Below are positions 1 to 10,914 of a stretch of 52,617 nt of DNA, piece after piece. The stretch is from Multifurca ochricompacta (Eukaryota; Basidiomycota; Agaricomycetes; Russulales; Russulaceae). The position numbers and the translations under genes are program-made. The notes under the pieces are model-generated. The model did not search any database. It worked only from the letters and a program-made list of their open reading frames with translations, and was not told where the DNA came from. Numbering within the stretch: the first letter of the stretch is position 1; the number at the start of each line of letters is the position of its first letter. The DNA is taken from NCBI GenBank assembly GCA_022496185.1, contig WTXG01000246.1:1-52617 (forward strand). Reading direction: 5' to 3'.

Positions 1-769
1 AAATGCGCCAGGAATGATCGCAGTTGAAGGGGAGCGAAGAGCAGGAGAGCTCGACTTGGACGTAGCAAGGGATTACCTGCGATCTTGTCTTGGAAAAAGA
101 AACTATGCCCGTCGGGGCTATTACCTTAGAGCATACTTCGGCATCCAGCATGTAGGAGATGATTAGGGGGTCGATTCCTGTGAAAGAGACATGAAAGAGT
201 ACAGTCGAACAAGGGGATACCATGAGGAGCGCGAGTCACCGGGTGGGAGGAATGACCAATAGTGATTGGCCAATTATATTATAACGGAAGTTCATCACAA
301 TAACCAAAGTTGAATTTGACACCGCTTGTGAGACGGGGTGAATGTAACGAAGTTGAAGTTGAAGTGAAGCACTAAGATTTCCCAGGGCTACAGGGATAGC
401 TAGTGCCCACCCATTCATTACCTTGTAACATGGTGTCTACACAGGGATGAAGGCAAACATCGAACACGCTACGCACATCCGGGCTTCCCGCGTGACCATC
501 ATCAAATCGGCCCGGTGTCTCACTCAACAACGATCACCTCACTCGAACACAACGTTCTACTTCTATCACATAATCGTGGGATGCTCTGGTAGGGGAGAGG
601 GGGATGGGAAATGAGAAATTCCTGAATATTAGGCGCGGGCGCTTGGCATGAACTCTCCGGCCGTCACCACTTCTGTTCTGGCTTGAACCCGTTTGCTCTC
701 CCTCTCTGAACAGGGGAAGAGGGCCCGTTGGCGTTCGAGGAGAATATGGGGCGACCAGCTGGGAAGAAA
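1..769. other. Intergenic, no gene seen
   Basis: The only open frames are short and lack splice-joined continuation or any recognisable motif. I see no tRNA-like or repeat structure here. The dispersed repeat described next begins near the right end. Confidence 0.5.
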
Positions 770-1760
770 TGGATGGTAATTATTACTCGTAATTCGGCGA
801 TTCCTAATTTGGCAACGTGCTTCAATCCGACGTCGCGCTCGCCTAACCTTTTCCCTTTCCCTTTCTCTTCGTACTTCTTATACCCTCAATTCATCCTTCA
901 AATCGTACACGTCTTGAGGTGAAATCGTTCGCTTTAACAGTGCCTTGTACCATTCCAAATCCTTATCGCTCTGGCTCTGAGCCTGAACCCTTCTGCCTCT
1001 GCTCGTTCCGGCCCATCCTGCCTTCTCGCACGGTTCAATGACTCGTTCTTTGTCTCCACTCCTGTTTATGACCCTTCAACATCCCTTCATTCGCCTGGTC
1101 TGGACTCTTTTCACACCTTCAAGCTTCAACTTAAGAACTACTCACGGTCGTTTCTCGTTACAGTCACCCTTGTAACATCAATCGTCAAAGGATGCTTTAC
1201 CACTCAGGGTAGTAGCGAGCATCATGAACTACTTTCTTGTTCCTTATCTCTCTTTTATCGGCATCCTCATACTCATGAAACTGGTCCCTCCATATACCAC
1301 TTAGATTTTACATACTGGGTTAGATTGGGATAAAGCGACTGACATCCAAACATCCATGAAATCGAGACTAGTACTCACTCTCACCTCATTGTCTTGTGTG
1401 CTACTCAGCCTTGGAAAGTAGAAAACGGTCGTACTAAGCTTCAGGATTTATTTGATATTGTCGACGTTTTCTACAGTCAACGGCTATCAGTGACTACCGA
1501 CAAAAGGCTTGCCCCTTGCCTCTAGCTTTCTCATTCCCTCACTCTTCTTCCTCCCTCCATCTTCAGCGGAATCCTTCCCCGCTTCAGACTCACACGGTCT
1601 CACGATCGTACACCTTTCCTGAAAGGGAACAAGTCCACGCATTGATGGCAACTAAAGTGAGTTGCGATGAGCAAGTGAAGCTTGCATACCCTTCTTGAAA
1701 TACGGCAGATGTTGATCCGGTCGGGGCAAGGTTATAGAAATTTCTAGATGGATGGGAAGA
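770..1760 (-). repeat. Dispersed repeat, copy 1 (inverted)
   Basis: About 1 kb that matches, in reverse complement, the segment at roughly 8940-9890, and in part 12690-13180. Shared blocks include the string around 1455-1515 (GTCGACGTTTTCTACAGTCA and the following CGGCTATCAGTGACTACC). Others are the block that reads as ACGATCGTGAGACC on the minus strand (near 1600) and the GCTTCAATCCGACGTCG block at 820-836. Identity is high in patches, with many small indels between them, so the copies are old. The short open frame at 1516-1698 is mirrored in copy 2, but both are interrupted. I read them as repeat sequence, not a gene. I see no clear terminal inverted repeats, target duplications or reverse transcriptase motifs, so the class is unknown. 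Confidence 0.7.
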
Positions 1761-2675
1761 TATATGGAACAGGTATGAGACGTAAATTATATGCAAGTCA
1801 CTCGCGGAACGAACCCTTCGGACCAGCATTTTACGGTATAAAAAGGTAACAAAAGCCAGGTGGATTTCAAGAGCGAGCACGCTTCCGCAAAGTATTTACT
1901 ATCTCCGCGAAACGACAATGACGCCGCATCCTGGAAGGAGGAACTCTTGTACCACCTAGAGTCTCTTAACATGTCACAGAAATAATTGATAATTGTTTGG
2001 AGAAAGACGGAGCGGAAGGGGCACGATCGAGCTAACTCACGAATCTCTGCCTAAACGCGTTTTACCTCCCCCACTCTTACCACTCTTCGGCGTGATCACG
2101 GGTAGATGATGAAAAGGTTGAGAAGACTGAGAATGTATAACCTTGATTATCTTCTCGCGCAAATTGTGGACACCACCCTTTGGTGCTAATTTTATTCCAG
2201 TTCAACACTGAGAACCGTTTCTCCACTGTCTCTCTCTTAGATACGGTTTATACAACATAGGCTTTGCAAAGCATTCGTGGACAAAAACAAAAATCGGTCA
2301 GTCGGAGAACCTTTTTTTTTTTTATAGCCTTCTCCCCTCGCCCCTCTTTCACTGGTGGTGTATGGTGTATGGTGATGGTAAAAGTGCGTGCGTTCATCTT
2401 TTTTTTTTTTTTGATAGAGCAAGCGTTCTGTTGCCGGCCCCAGCCCTGCGATGCTTGCACCTTTACTATCTATCTTTCCCTTTCCTTACTTATTAAGGCA
2501 CTCAGAAGTCTATGTTGTCCATAACCAACCAACCAATTGAAGCGCTTCACGCGATTAAGTTTATGGAGCCTTAAGATACATGATAAGATAAGTACACATA
2601 GAGAAAGACAGAGAACAGAGACAGAGACAAAGACAGAGACAGAGAGGACAGAGGAGAGCTTTGGAAAGAAAGCGC
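1761..2675. other. Intergenic, simple-sequence rich
   Basis: Contains T tracts (about 2311-2323 and 2399-2412) and a GA/CA-rich purine stretch at 2600-2655. No gene is supported. The right end is the 3' flank of the FMP52-like gene. Confidence 0.5.
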
Positions 2676-3873
2676 TCAACGCGACAAGAACACCGAGCCT
2701 TTATTGTCAATCGCGGTGAAATTCCTACCGCCCCAATTCATCTGCGTCGCCTGTGCACCAGATGGAAGCCCCGAGGTTCCTTGCTCCCCGGCAGTGCGAA
2801 TACTTTTGGCGAGCTTGTCAACCTAAGAAAAAAAAAAAAGTAATGAGCCATACGTTTTGCGTTCGTTGTGGAAAAAAAGGGAGGGGGGCCTTTACGCACA
2901 TCGATTTGGAATCTAGGGCTCACCCACGAAAGGATACCAGTGACCCCTCTATTTAATCATTATCGTCAACTACAGCGCGCGCGGGGGGGGATATAAAGGG
3001 TGGCCGCGAGGGGACGTACAGAGCTATGGACTCGGAGAAGCGCCTCTCGGCTCGTTGAACGTTGGAAAGCATCCCGGGACGGAAAACGATAGTGTCTTTG
3101 TAGCCAAGTTCGGCGAGCGCTTGCTCAGTCAAACCTTTACTGCGCGGGTAAAAATTTCTCGACTTTGGATCGGCCATGACGACCTTCACAGCGATAAAAA
3201 AACAAAATTAAAAAATTAAAAAACAATTTGAGTAGGTGAGAGGACATACAGAAAGGTAGACCAATCGTTGATCCTTGTCCACTTTTGCGGCCTTCGCTGC
3301 GTTCACGACATATCTAAGCAGGCCCCAAAAATTAAAAATTAAAAGAAAAAGTCATTGGAAAATGTAAATAAATTAAAATAAAAAAGGGCAATCCAGACCC
3401 GAAAAAAAAGAAAAAACCAACTCACTCTTTGTCAATCTTTGTGAAATTCTCCTGCGACCCTGCAAGTTTCAACGTCGTGCCCAACCTCAACGACGACGAA
3501 CGATCACGTGAGCTCTCGTCCTCTAGCCCTCCTGGCGGGATATAATAATAACACATACGTGATAAACACGACATCCCAGTTCCCCTCCTTCAATCCCGCC
3601 TCTTCCAACCGCTCAAAGTCAATCACCTTTTGCTCAAATTTATCGTTCCCGTTCTCCCCCAGATCTGGCAAATCCTCCTTTGGCGTCACTCTCCTTCCCG
3701 CTTCACAAACGCGCGTGAACGTCGGTGAAGCGATGAGCTCGCGCAGGAGGTGAAGGCCCGTCTGACCAGTCGCACCGAGTATGAGCGCCGATTTTGGTGA
3801 TGCCGATGCTGCATTTAATTATATATCATAACCATAATAACTTGCGCTGCTAAGAGACTGACTCACAAGACAT
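2676..3873 (-). CDS. FMP52: FMP52-like NAD(P)-binding oxidoreductase (HTATIP2/TIP30 type)
   Basis: A complete gene in about six exons. The start at 3873 gives a two-codon first exon (MSS), then SASPKSALILGATGQTGLHL, which holds the Rossmann glycine motif GATGQTG. Next come the VIDFERLEEAGLKEGNWDVV exon, then one with LGTTLKLAGSQENFTKIDKE, then YVVNAAKAAKVDKDQRLVYLS. The SRNFYPRSKGLTEQALAELG exon follows; it carries the YPRSKG signature and FRPGML. After it come GVTGILSWVSPRFQID and a last exon with VDKLAKSIRTAGEQG that ends at a TGA at 2676. Splice signals join every step in frame. In yeast Fmp52 is found with the mitochondrial outer membrane; its reaction is not established. The family match is by whole-protein pattern, and the product is about the usual length. 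Confidence 0.85.
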
Positions 3874-4223
3874 TTTATTTCTGTGTATGAGCGTGCGCGA
3901 GAGTTAAGATAGGGGGGAAGGGGGGCTGGGTGAAGGGGGAACTTGGCCCCGCTTATAAACATACGTATCCGAGCGGAGCTGCACCCGACATACGGCGAGA
4001 CGGCTTACTAAGTAGAGATATCACAGGCGGAGGCGGATAGGCGGGGGGGGGGACGGGGGGAGAGGAGAGGAGAGACACGGGAAAAGGATCCGTCGCCGCC
4101 CATAATTGACAAGCCGAGATCATGTGACCTTCTATGTTTTTTAAACATAACATACACTGGGTATAAAAAAAACAAGTATAAATTAACATTAGCTCGCCGG
4201 GAAACCAAACAGATTCATCCCCT
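3874..4223. other. Spacer between FMP52-like start and GH5 end
   Basis: About 350 bases that serve as the FMP52-like promoter and the GH5 3' flank. Contains purine-rich G runs (3911-3945, 4040-4080). No conserved gene or RNA seen. Confidence 0.5.
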
Positions 4224-6623
4224 TCAATAAAATAGTTGACGTTTGGGGCCCTTGTGGCGTGGCGGCCCAGAGCGGCGCAGGGACTTGAGGGGCAAGGAGT
4301 TGCCGTGGGTGGAGGTAGAGTTTTTGGTGGTACTTGAACTATCCATGTAAGGAGCGCACACATTCGAGTCGTAAACCTGCGAGGGGTCCCAGGTCAGGTA
4401 CCCTCTCTCTAGTCCTTCCAAATATGACCTATATATAAATAAATTGAGCCTCATCTCCACTCCGCACACACAAAAAAAAAACCCCTACCATTGACGCGCA
4501 TAAGTGCTGTTCCTCTCGATTTTGAAGTTCCAGAACTGGTTGTTTGCCATACTTGGTCCGTAGCCCCTCTTAAGGAAAGGAAAGGAGCGGAGGGACGCAC
4601 CAGCCATCCAGCATCTTGACTGTAAGCGAGCTTCTGCGCATCCGCCCAGTTACGTAGGAATTCATTCGTGGCGTCGAACTGAGTGGACAGCGCCCACTCC
4701 CCATACCAAAGGGGGGTGTTTCCGGAAGCAGTATCCCTCTGAATATCATTCCGATCTGCAAGTAAAGAGGCGTAATCAGGAGTCGAGAAGAAAAGATTGA
4801 GAAAGGACATGTATCCAACGCACGGCAGATATTACGCATATAAGCATCTTCATTGGCATCGGCGACACCCTGTCGGACCAAAGCTGAGTATACGATTAGA
4901 AAATAAACTGGCAGCTTGTACAACGTACGCCGAAGCTGCATTACGAAAAATAGAAAAAAGTCACGCCGCAAGTACCACACAGGGAAGTTATAGGACTAAC
5001 CTATAGTATAGGTGATGGTCGTATGTCTGAGGACCGATGGCGGCTTCTGCAGGATTCGCAGGGTCGTTATACTGCCAGAGGATGTCCATGAAGCTGAAAA
5101 GGACATCTTCGTCAGCCTTTCACCGCGGTAGGAGAGGAAGAGAGAGAGACGAGCTTGGTAGTGAGGGATTCGCGCTCCTGGCATGCACCGAAGTTCAGAA
5201 ATCCGAGCTCCTCCTCGATAACCAGCAAGATAGGAATAGCTTCCGTAAGGGCTTCGACTATTGCAGAGTCCCGTTGAAAGAGCCCTGAATCATCAGTCGC
5301 GGACATGGTGGCAAGCCGCAATTTCATGTCTGTATTGTTGGTCGTGCCTTGAAAAGACGGATACCCCGGCACCGATATTCCGAGAAGCAGTTCGGTCGCG
5401 CGTACCGTCCTGACGAAGTTTTTCTGGACTACCCACAAGACGTCAGAGCAGCTTTTTGCGACAGAATATGGACGTAAAATAAGCTCACAGTCACCATAAC
5501 CCGGCGTTTGGTTCGCATCCATGATAGGCTCATTCGCAGCTTGAATGGCGAAGACGCTCTCAAAGTTCGGGTGCAAGTGAGAGAGGGCGGTCATCACAGA
5601 GGTCCAAATGAGCGCACGAGCGTAATTGTTTTCCGTCTAACCACGAGTTGAGACAAGGAAGCCAAGGGATGACATGAGAATGCCCACATAAAATTGAACA
5701 ACGGAAGTACATCTGTGGTGAGACGTAAGATCATGGTTACCATATATAGTTAAATGAGAACACGCACTTTCCCGCGAACATTTGGTTTGGTGTCTGGACA
5801 CCAGGAAGCGCATGATGATCCAAAATAGCCCGTATCCCAGCGTCGCGAAGCATTTTTAGGCCATATGACTACCCATCCTCAGTGAGTTTCGACTTCAGTA
5901 GACACCCGAACATATTAGGCTGACCAGATAGCTCATACCCCCTCGGGGGTAATGCTCCGTGTTTCGGTCGACGAGTGCCTCAACAATCCAAAAGCCGAGC
6001 TGGAAAAAATATTAAGACGATCGCTAGACGAGGCAATGACACTACTGCAGGGCGCTTACGGGTATGCGCACTGTGTTTATCTGGGCACTTTTGAGCACAT
6101 CTACGTCACTTTGATTGAACCACGTCGACCTTTCAATCGGATGTCATCAAAAAGTGTTCAAATGTAAACGCTCGACGAGGACAACAACCATACCAGTGTA
6201 CTGCGAAAGTTTTGTCCACCGTGTCAGGATAAGCCTCCGCGAAAGCACTGCCAAAAGTTCGTTAGGTGGATCAACTCATAGTGGGAATCAAACGCTCACA
6301 ATTCCGAGGCGATACAGTCAGAACAGTGGTCACAAACTTGTCCACCCATGGCCACCCATTCTGATAGTGAGAATCGGTAAGCGTTTCACGATCGCGATTA
6401 ATCTCAAGACCGCGAGACAGAGAGGAAGGAGGTACCATTAGGAAGCATCCATGGTTCCAACAGGAGCCTGAAAACCTGATATGAGATGCATATATATGCG
6501 CACTAAGAGAATCCAGAATCACCAAGAACCTAGATTGACACCATAGATCTTGCTAGGAGCGACAAGAGCGATGACGGTTCTGAAGAAAGAGAAAACTGAA
6601 AGGAAAGGAATGAAATGGTGCAT
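4224..6623 (-). CDS. Secreted glycoside hydrolase family 5 (exo-1,3-beta-glucanase-like)
   Basis: The start at 6623 gives MHHFIPFLSVFSFFRTVIA, a good signal peptide, then IYGVNLGSW, and after an intron LLLEPWMLPNGTSFL, the usual GH5 N-terminal strand. Further exons read AYPDTVDKTFAVHW, then STWFNQSDVDVLKSAQINTV with RIP, GLKMLRDAGIRAILDHHALPG, and FAIQAANEPIMD, where NEP holds the acid/base Glu. FMDILWQYNDPANPAEAAIG follows, then GVADANEDAYMRNIC and PLWYGEWALST (nucleophile Glu). The last exon (SYLEGLERGYLTWDPSQVYD) runs to a stop at 4224 after a Ser/Thr- and basic-rich tail. Both catalytic Glu residues are present. Junctions around 5700-6050 and 6270-6440 are the least certain; one alternative reading there meets an in-frame stop. 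The likely role is beta-glucan hydrolysis in the cell wall or outside the cell. Substrate is inferred from family only. Confidence 0.85.
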
Positions 6624-8095
6624 TGGAGCTGCGCTCTTGGCCACTGAATTTGATGAAGAGAGGAATGGTATAAAATAAAAAGAGACAGAGGGAGAGGGAA
6701 GGGGGATTGGCCGGAAAGATTGGAGGAGCGAGATGATGGGGTTTTAACATGGCATGGATGTGGATGTCAGGACGGCGACTTCCCAATCTTCAAGCGAATA
6801 CAGACAGTTATGAATTAATGAATCACAGGAATCAGTAGCCGCCGAACTAAGTTTTCAGTATTAACGTTACCGTTAGCGTCCATTTAGCCGTTGGCCGTTG
6901 GCCGACTAGCGGCCACAGTCTTCTTTCTTCTAATTCGACAGGGTCGTTTCGTAATGCCCGCTACCACTATGACTTGTGTGAGCCATCATTCCAGCATCTC
7001 AAAGTGATATATGCTCTCTGAAAAATATTCGACGATATTATTTCAGCCTCGACCTTGACCACATTGTGCGTGCAACAGCAAGATTCCCCCGCTGTGACGT
7101 CACAGGTTCAAAGGTACGTATCTCATCTCACATCTCACAATCCCAATTTCGTGTCACATCTGAGTGGGAGGAAATGCGTTAGCAGAGATCCGCCGTCCGT
7201 TGGTAAACCAGGTCCCTCAGATATGTGTTGAGGTCATCGCGATAACTTCAAGAACGCGAATAACACCAAGGCCAAGTACAAAGTCTCCTGGTCCAGGATC
7301 CTGGACGGTGGCCCCGCAAGCCTCCTCCTCCAGACAGGAGGCAGGAGACTGGCATTGTTGATTGGCCTAGTTGCCTTTCCGATACAGAAATCACGAGCAA
7401 CTGGACAAAACCATCTAGTCTGTTTATATACGTTATACGGTATCTCCAATGAGTTCTAGTGTCGATGCAACTTGGATGTGGAGTTCGTGAGCGAGAGTAG
7501 CGGCGTCGCGGAGCTAGCGTATGAAAGAAGGATACCGATGAGTTGGAATGACTTAGAATGCGAGCAGGAGAAGGAGCGTCTTTGGAATAACTTCAATGAT
7601 AATTCAAGGCGATTTGAGCCGCCTTTTAAAAGTATTTACAAGTATTTTACTAATGGGACATTGTAACAAGAGATACATCATGAGGAATATAGTAAGACTA
7701 TTGAGCAACAACAAAGACAAAGTATATGACTGTGGCCCCAGTGCATGTGAGTTTGCACACAATGCACGTCCCACCTTTGCACTCGGGGCCGCGCGGCTGG
7801 CGCTTGTCTCAAGTCTTGTATTTACATGCAGTCAATTGTCAGCGCAGTCTTAAGATCATATCGGAGAATCAAACCAGAACGAATCTCATAAAGTTCGATC
7901 GTGCCTCGCTCTTTCTTCTCCAAACAATTCTGGACTTCTGTGACAAGTCAGATTCTAGGTACAAGAGCAAGCCACCGCATGTATTGCCATCTCCACGAAC
8001 GACGCCCATCCTGGAGGAGAATCACTGGCCTGCTACCCATCTGCCGTAAATGCTGGGCCCCGGGATATTCATCGTCTCAGTGAGTGACTTGATAC
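6624..8095. other. Intergenic, no gene seen
   Basis: 1.5 kb. The left part is the promoter side of the GH5 gene. Short open frames at 7164-7361 and 7472-7666 have no recognisable domain, paralogue in the window or splice-joined extension. A small direct repeat of GCCGTTGGCC-like units occurs at 6890-6905. Confidence 0.45.
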
Positions 8096-8613
8096 GCCTG
8101 CCTTAGAGTTGCGGAAAATATTCGAGGCCAGTAATTTACTGGTAATTTACCGGTAAAAAATCACGTGATGTTTTCAATTTCAATGAAAATTATCGAGAAG
8201 TTGTTGTCTAGGACTCTCCAAGAACTTCTGGAGGGTTAGGAGCAGCCACAGAAGTGTCACTTGATGGTTCATCAGAAAGAGCTGCTGCAAGACACTGAGA
8301 TGACAGATCAATGGTTGGTGAGACCTCGAGAGAATGTTCAGGATGGAATGTCTCAAGATTCGGCTCATCCAACCAACTATCATCCTCGTCGTCATCCGGA
8401 TTCTCATCCAGTTTGCCATCTGACTTCAAAAAGAACCTGTTCTTGATAATAATAAAAATGTGCAAATAGATAGTTATGCACCTTTTCTTCCGTTTTCCGG
8501 TATCTGAGTCACGCGGGCACGTGACCTGGTAAATTACTGGTAAATAATCGGTAATCGATAAATATTGGGTTGGTAAAAAAAATACCTATTTTTTCCGCAA
8601 CCCTAGCCTGCCT
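8096..8613. mobile_element. Non-autonomous hAT-type DNA transposon (MITE-like), 502 bp
   Basis: The element spans 8104-8605, between two copies of the 8-bp sequence GCCTGCCT at 8096-8103 and 8606-8613. Its ends are inverted repeats: the left end starts TAGAGTTGCGGAAAA, and the right end, reversed, starts TAGGGTTGCGGAAAA. Inside each end lie repeated GGTAATTTAC/GTAAATTACTGG-type units (8130-8156 and 8528-8556) and a palindromic CACGTG-like site (TCACGTGA at 8161; CACGTGAC at 8518). An 8-bp target duplication with TAGGGTTGC-like ends is diagnostic of the hAT superfamily. The element is too short for a transposase and was presumably moved by a full-length relative elsewhere. Confidence 0.85.
8208..8465 (-). 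pseudogene. Acidic ORF inside the hAT-type element, possible transposase remnant
   Basis: This 85-codon frame covers half of the element. It has an acidic patch (NPDDDEDDSWLDEPN) and a Ser/Pro-rich tail, with no catalytic or dimerisation motif. It may be the degraded end of a hAT transposase or a chance frame. I cannot show homology from the sequence alone. Confidence 0.25.
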
Positions 8614-8939
8614 GCTTAATTCTCTGGTCACATGACTTGTATCTGAAGATTTAATTCTCGATTTTATTTGTATTACATTCTACTCTACAGACCCCTGTTA
8701 TTCCATGTGACTCTTATTCTTATAACTGTACGACTTTTCATTTCTCTACATTTTTCGAATATTGTTACATTACAAGTGCGACTTCATGATACTTTAAAAG
8801 TAAAAGAACTCCTATTGTAGCATAAATTGTATAAAAAACCTCGTAAGTTCACTTGTATCAATAACAGTCTTGGATTGCCTCCACTTCTAAAATCCTCTTG
8901 CGTGTTCCCGCTCGTCTTATTTTGTGTCTATAATCTTAT
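8614..8939. other. Intergenic, AT-rich
   Basis: AT-rich sequence between the transposon and repeat copy 2. No gene seen. Confidence 0.45.
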
Positions 8940-9890
8940 CATGACTTGCACCCATGCAGAAATTCTACAACCTGCTTCGACACGGACGTGTCAAAGTCCC
9001 TTGGAAAGAGTGACATTGAAATCTCTGCCGTATTCAAGAAGGGTAGGCAACGATCCCAGACCCCGCTTCACATGCTCACCACAACTCACCTTGGTTTCCA
9101 TCAATCCGTGGACTTGTCCCTTTAGGGGAGGTGTACGATTGTGAGTCTGAGGCGGAGAAGGATTCCGCTGAAGATGAACGGAGGAAGAGTGAGATAGTGA
9201 GAAAGCTACAGGCAAGGGGCAAGCCTTTTGTCGGTAGTCACTGATAGCCGTTGACTGTAGAAAACGTCGATAATGTCAAATAAACCCTGAAGCTTAGTAC
9301 GACCGTTTGCTACTTTCTAAGGCTGTGTGGCACATAAGACAATGAGGTGAGAATGAGTACTAGTCTCGATTTCATGGATGTTTGGATGTCAGTCGCTTTA
9401 TCCCAATCCAACTCCAGTATGTAAAGTCTAAGTGGTATATGGAGGGACCAGTTTCATGAGTATGAGGATAAGGACGAAAGGGAGATGAGAAACAAGAAAG
9501 TAGTTCATGACGCTCGATACTACCTTAAGTGGTAATACATCCTTTGACCATTGATGATACAAGGGTGATTGATTGTAACGAGAGACGACAATCTAAAAGG
9601 GGCTTGTAGTAGGGTGGCGCCTCAGTGAGTAGTTCTGGGAAGGTGAGTCATTGAACAGTGCGAGAAGCCAGGATGGACCGGGACAGGCAGAGGCAGAAGG
9701 TTTCAGGCGCAGAGCCAGAGCTATCCTTACAGTTTACAATATCGATAAGGAAGGCACTGTTAAAGCGAATGTTTGAACCTCAAGTTGTCTACGATTTGAA
9801 GGAAAAGGGTTGGATCGTCAAAAGGCGGATATGACACAGAATCGAGCACGGCGTCGGATTGAAGCACGTTGCCAGATTCAGAACCGTATT
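8940..9890 (+). repeat. Dispersed repeat, copy 2
   Basis: Reverse-complement match to copy 1 (770-1760) and same-strand match to copy 3. Landmarks are GCCGTATTCAAGAAGGGTA (9029-9047), a string at about 9235-9275 equivalent to the copy 1 CAACGGCTATCAGTGACTAC block, ACCGTTTGCTACTT (9301-9314), CTTGTAGTAGGGTGGCGCC (9604-9622) and CGTCGGATTGAAGCACGTT (9851-9869). Small indels break every open frame. Copies 1 and 2 form a widely spaced inverted pair around the FMP52-like gene, GH5 and the transposon. Confidence 0.7.
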
Positions 9891-10726
9891 GCCGGTCTCA
9901 TGGTGTAGTACTTGTACTGTAGTAAAGGTGACCCAATGATATGAAATCATGGAGCATCCGAATATCATAATGTTCGATTCTCCGAAATGATAGGCGGGGG
10001 CAACTTGTTTTGATTATTACTGAAGAACACGCTTAACATTTCCAAAGTTGTATGGCTGTTACTCGCTCGAATTTTTCCATGGTTTACTTTTTTTTTTTTT
10101 TTTAAATGTTTGGAACGTAACGGATCTGTTTTGGTGGTGGTGATGGTGGTGATGGTGGTGGTGGAGAGGTGGAGACCCGACCCATCATTTGTGTACTTCG
10201 ACCGGACCGGACTGGCAAAGCGGCTATTGCCATCATTTACCGACCGTCTGACCGCTGTTCCACGCCACCCTGGGTCCGCCTCCTCCTTCTCTGCTGCTCG
10301 GCTGGCAAAAATTTAGAGAGTTCTCTTCTCGACGGCTACACAACCATGTGTGTAACACAACCAATAGAGTGTTATTAAGCATGCGACGATCAGTGCGAGC
10401 CATGCTCTCCAATATTGATCATGATCATGTCTGATCAATCAATTTAAATTGGTCTATTCCATTCCCCACGGGACTACTGCTCGTTCGTGTAACCTCTCTG
10501 CCTGGTTTATATTTTCTTGCTTTCTCTGTCTATCAGATGGCACCCGTATTATTGCGATCAAAGAAGGCTTGTACTTATAAATATTGCCAACTAATGGGGA
10601 ATGTCTCTAGTGGGGTGGCTTCCAGGTAACCAACCCACCCCGTCGCGACCTCCCCTGATGAGCTACGAACGCATACGAGCCTTCGTTTCCAGCTTTAACT
10701 CGGACTTATACGATGTCGTCCATTGT
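9891..10726. other. Upstream region of lipase 1
   Basis: No gene seen. Contains a T tract (10089-10103) and a short GGTGGTGAT tandem repeat (about 10132-10164). The latter encodes only low-complexity peptide. Confidence 0.45.
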
Positions 10727-10735
10727 TATAAAAAG
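10727..10735 (+). promoter_or_regulatory. TATA box candidate for lipase 1
   Basis: TATAAAAAG about 180 bases before the lipase 1 start codon, followed by a pyrimidine-rich stretch. The motif is clear. The long distance implies a long leader or a 5' UTR intron, so assignment is tentative. Confidence 0.4.
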
Positions 10736-10914
10736 CCCTCGCTCTTTTTTTTTTTTCGTGTGATTGGAGTTCTTCTAGGGAATCGAGCTTTCTTGCTAGC
10801 CAGGCTGGTCTGTAGCTTTTTAGGATCTTCCAAACATTTTCATTGATTTTTCCTTTATATTTGTTCTTTCCCCCTCCCTTCCGTTCTCATCACCTCATTT
10901 GCACGAAGAAGGCC

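Noticed and set aside
1516..1698. Short peptide conserved between 1516-1698 and 8991-9215 (reverse)
   Set aside because: It lies inside the dispersed repeat, and the two frames differ by indels; conservation is that of the DNA.
2237..2524. Overlapping frames on both strands near 2.3 kb
   Set aside because: Poly-Lys/poly-Phe peptides from A/T homopolymers, with no splice context or motif.
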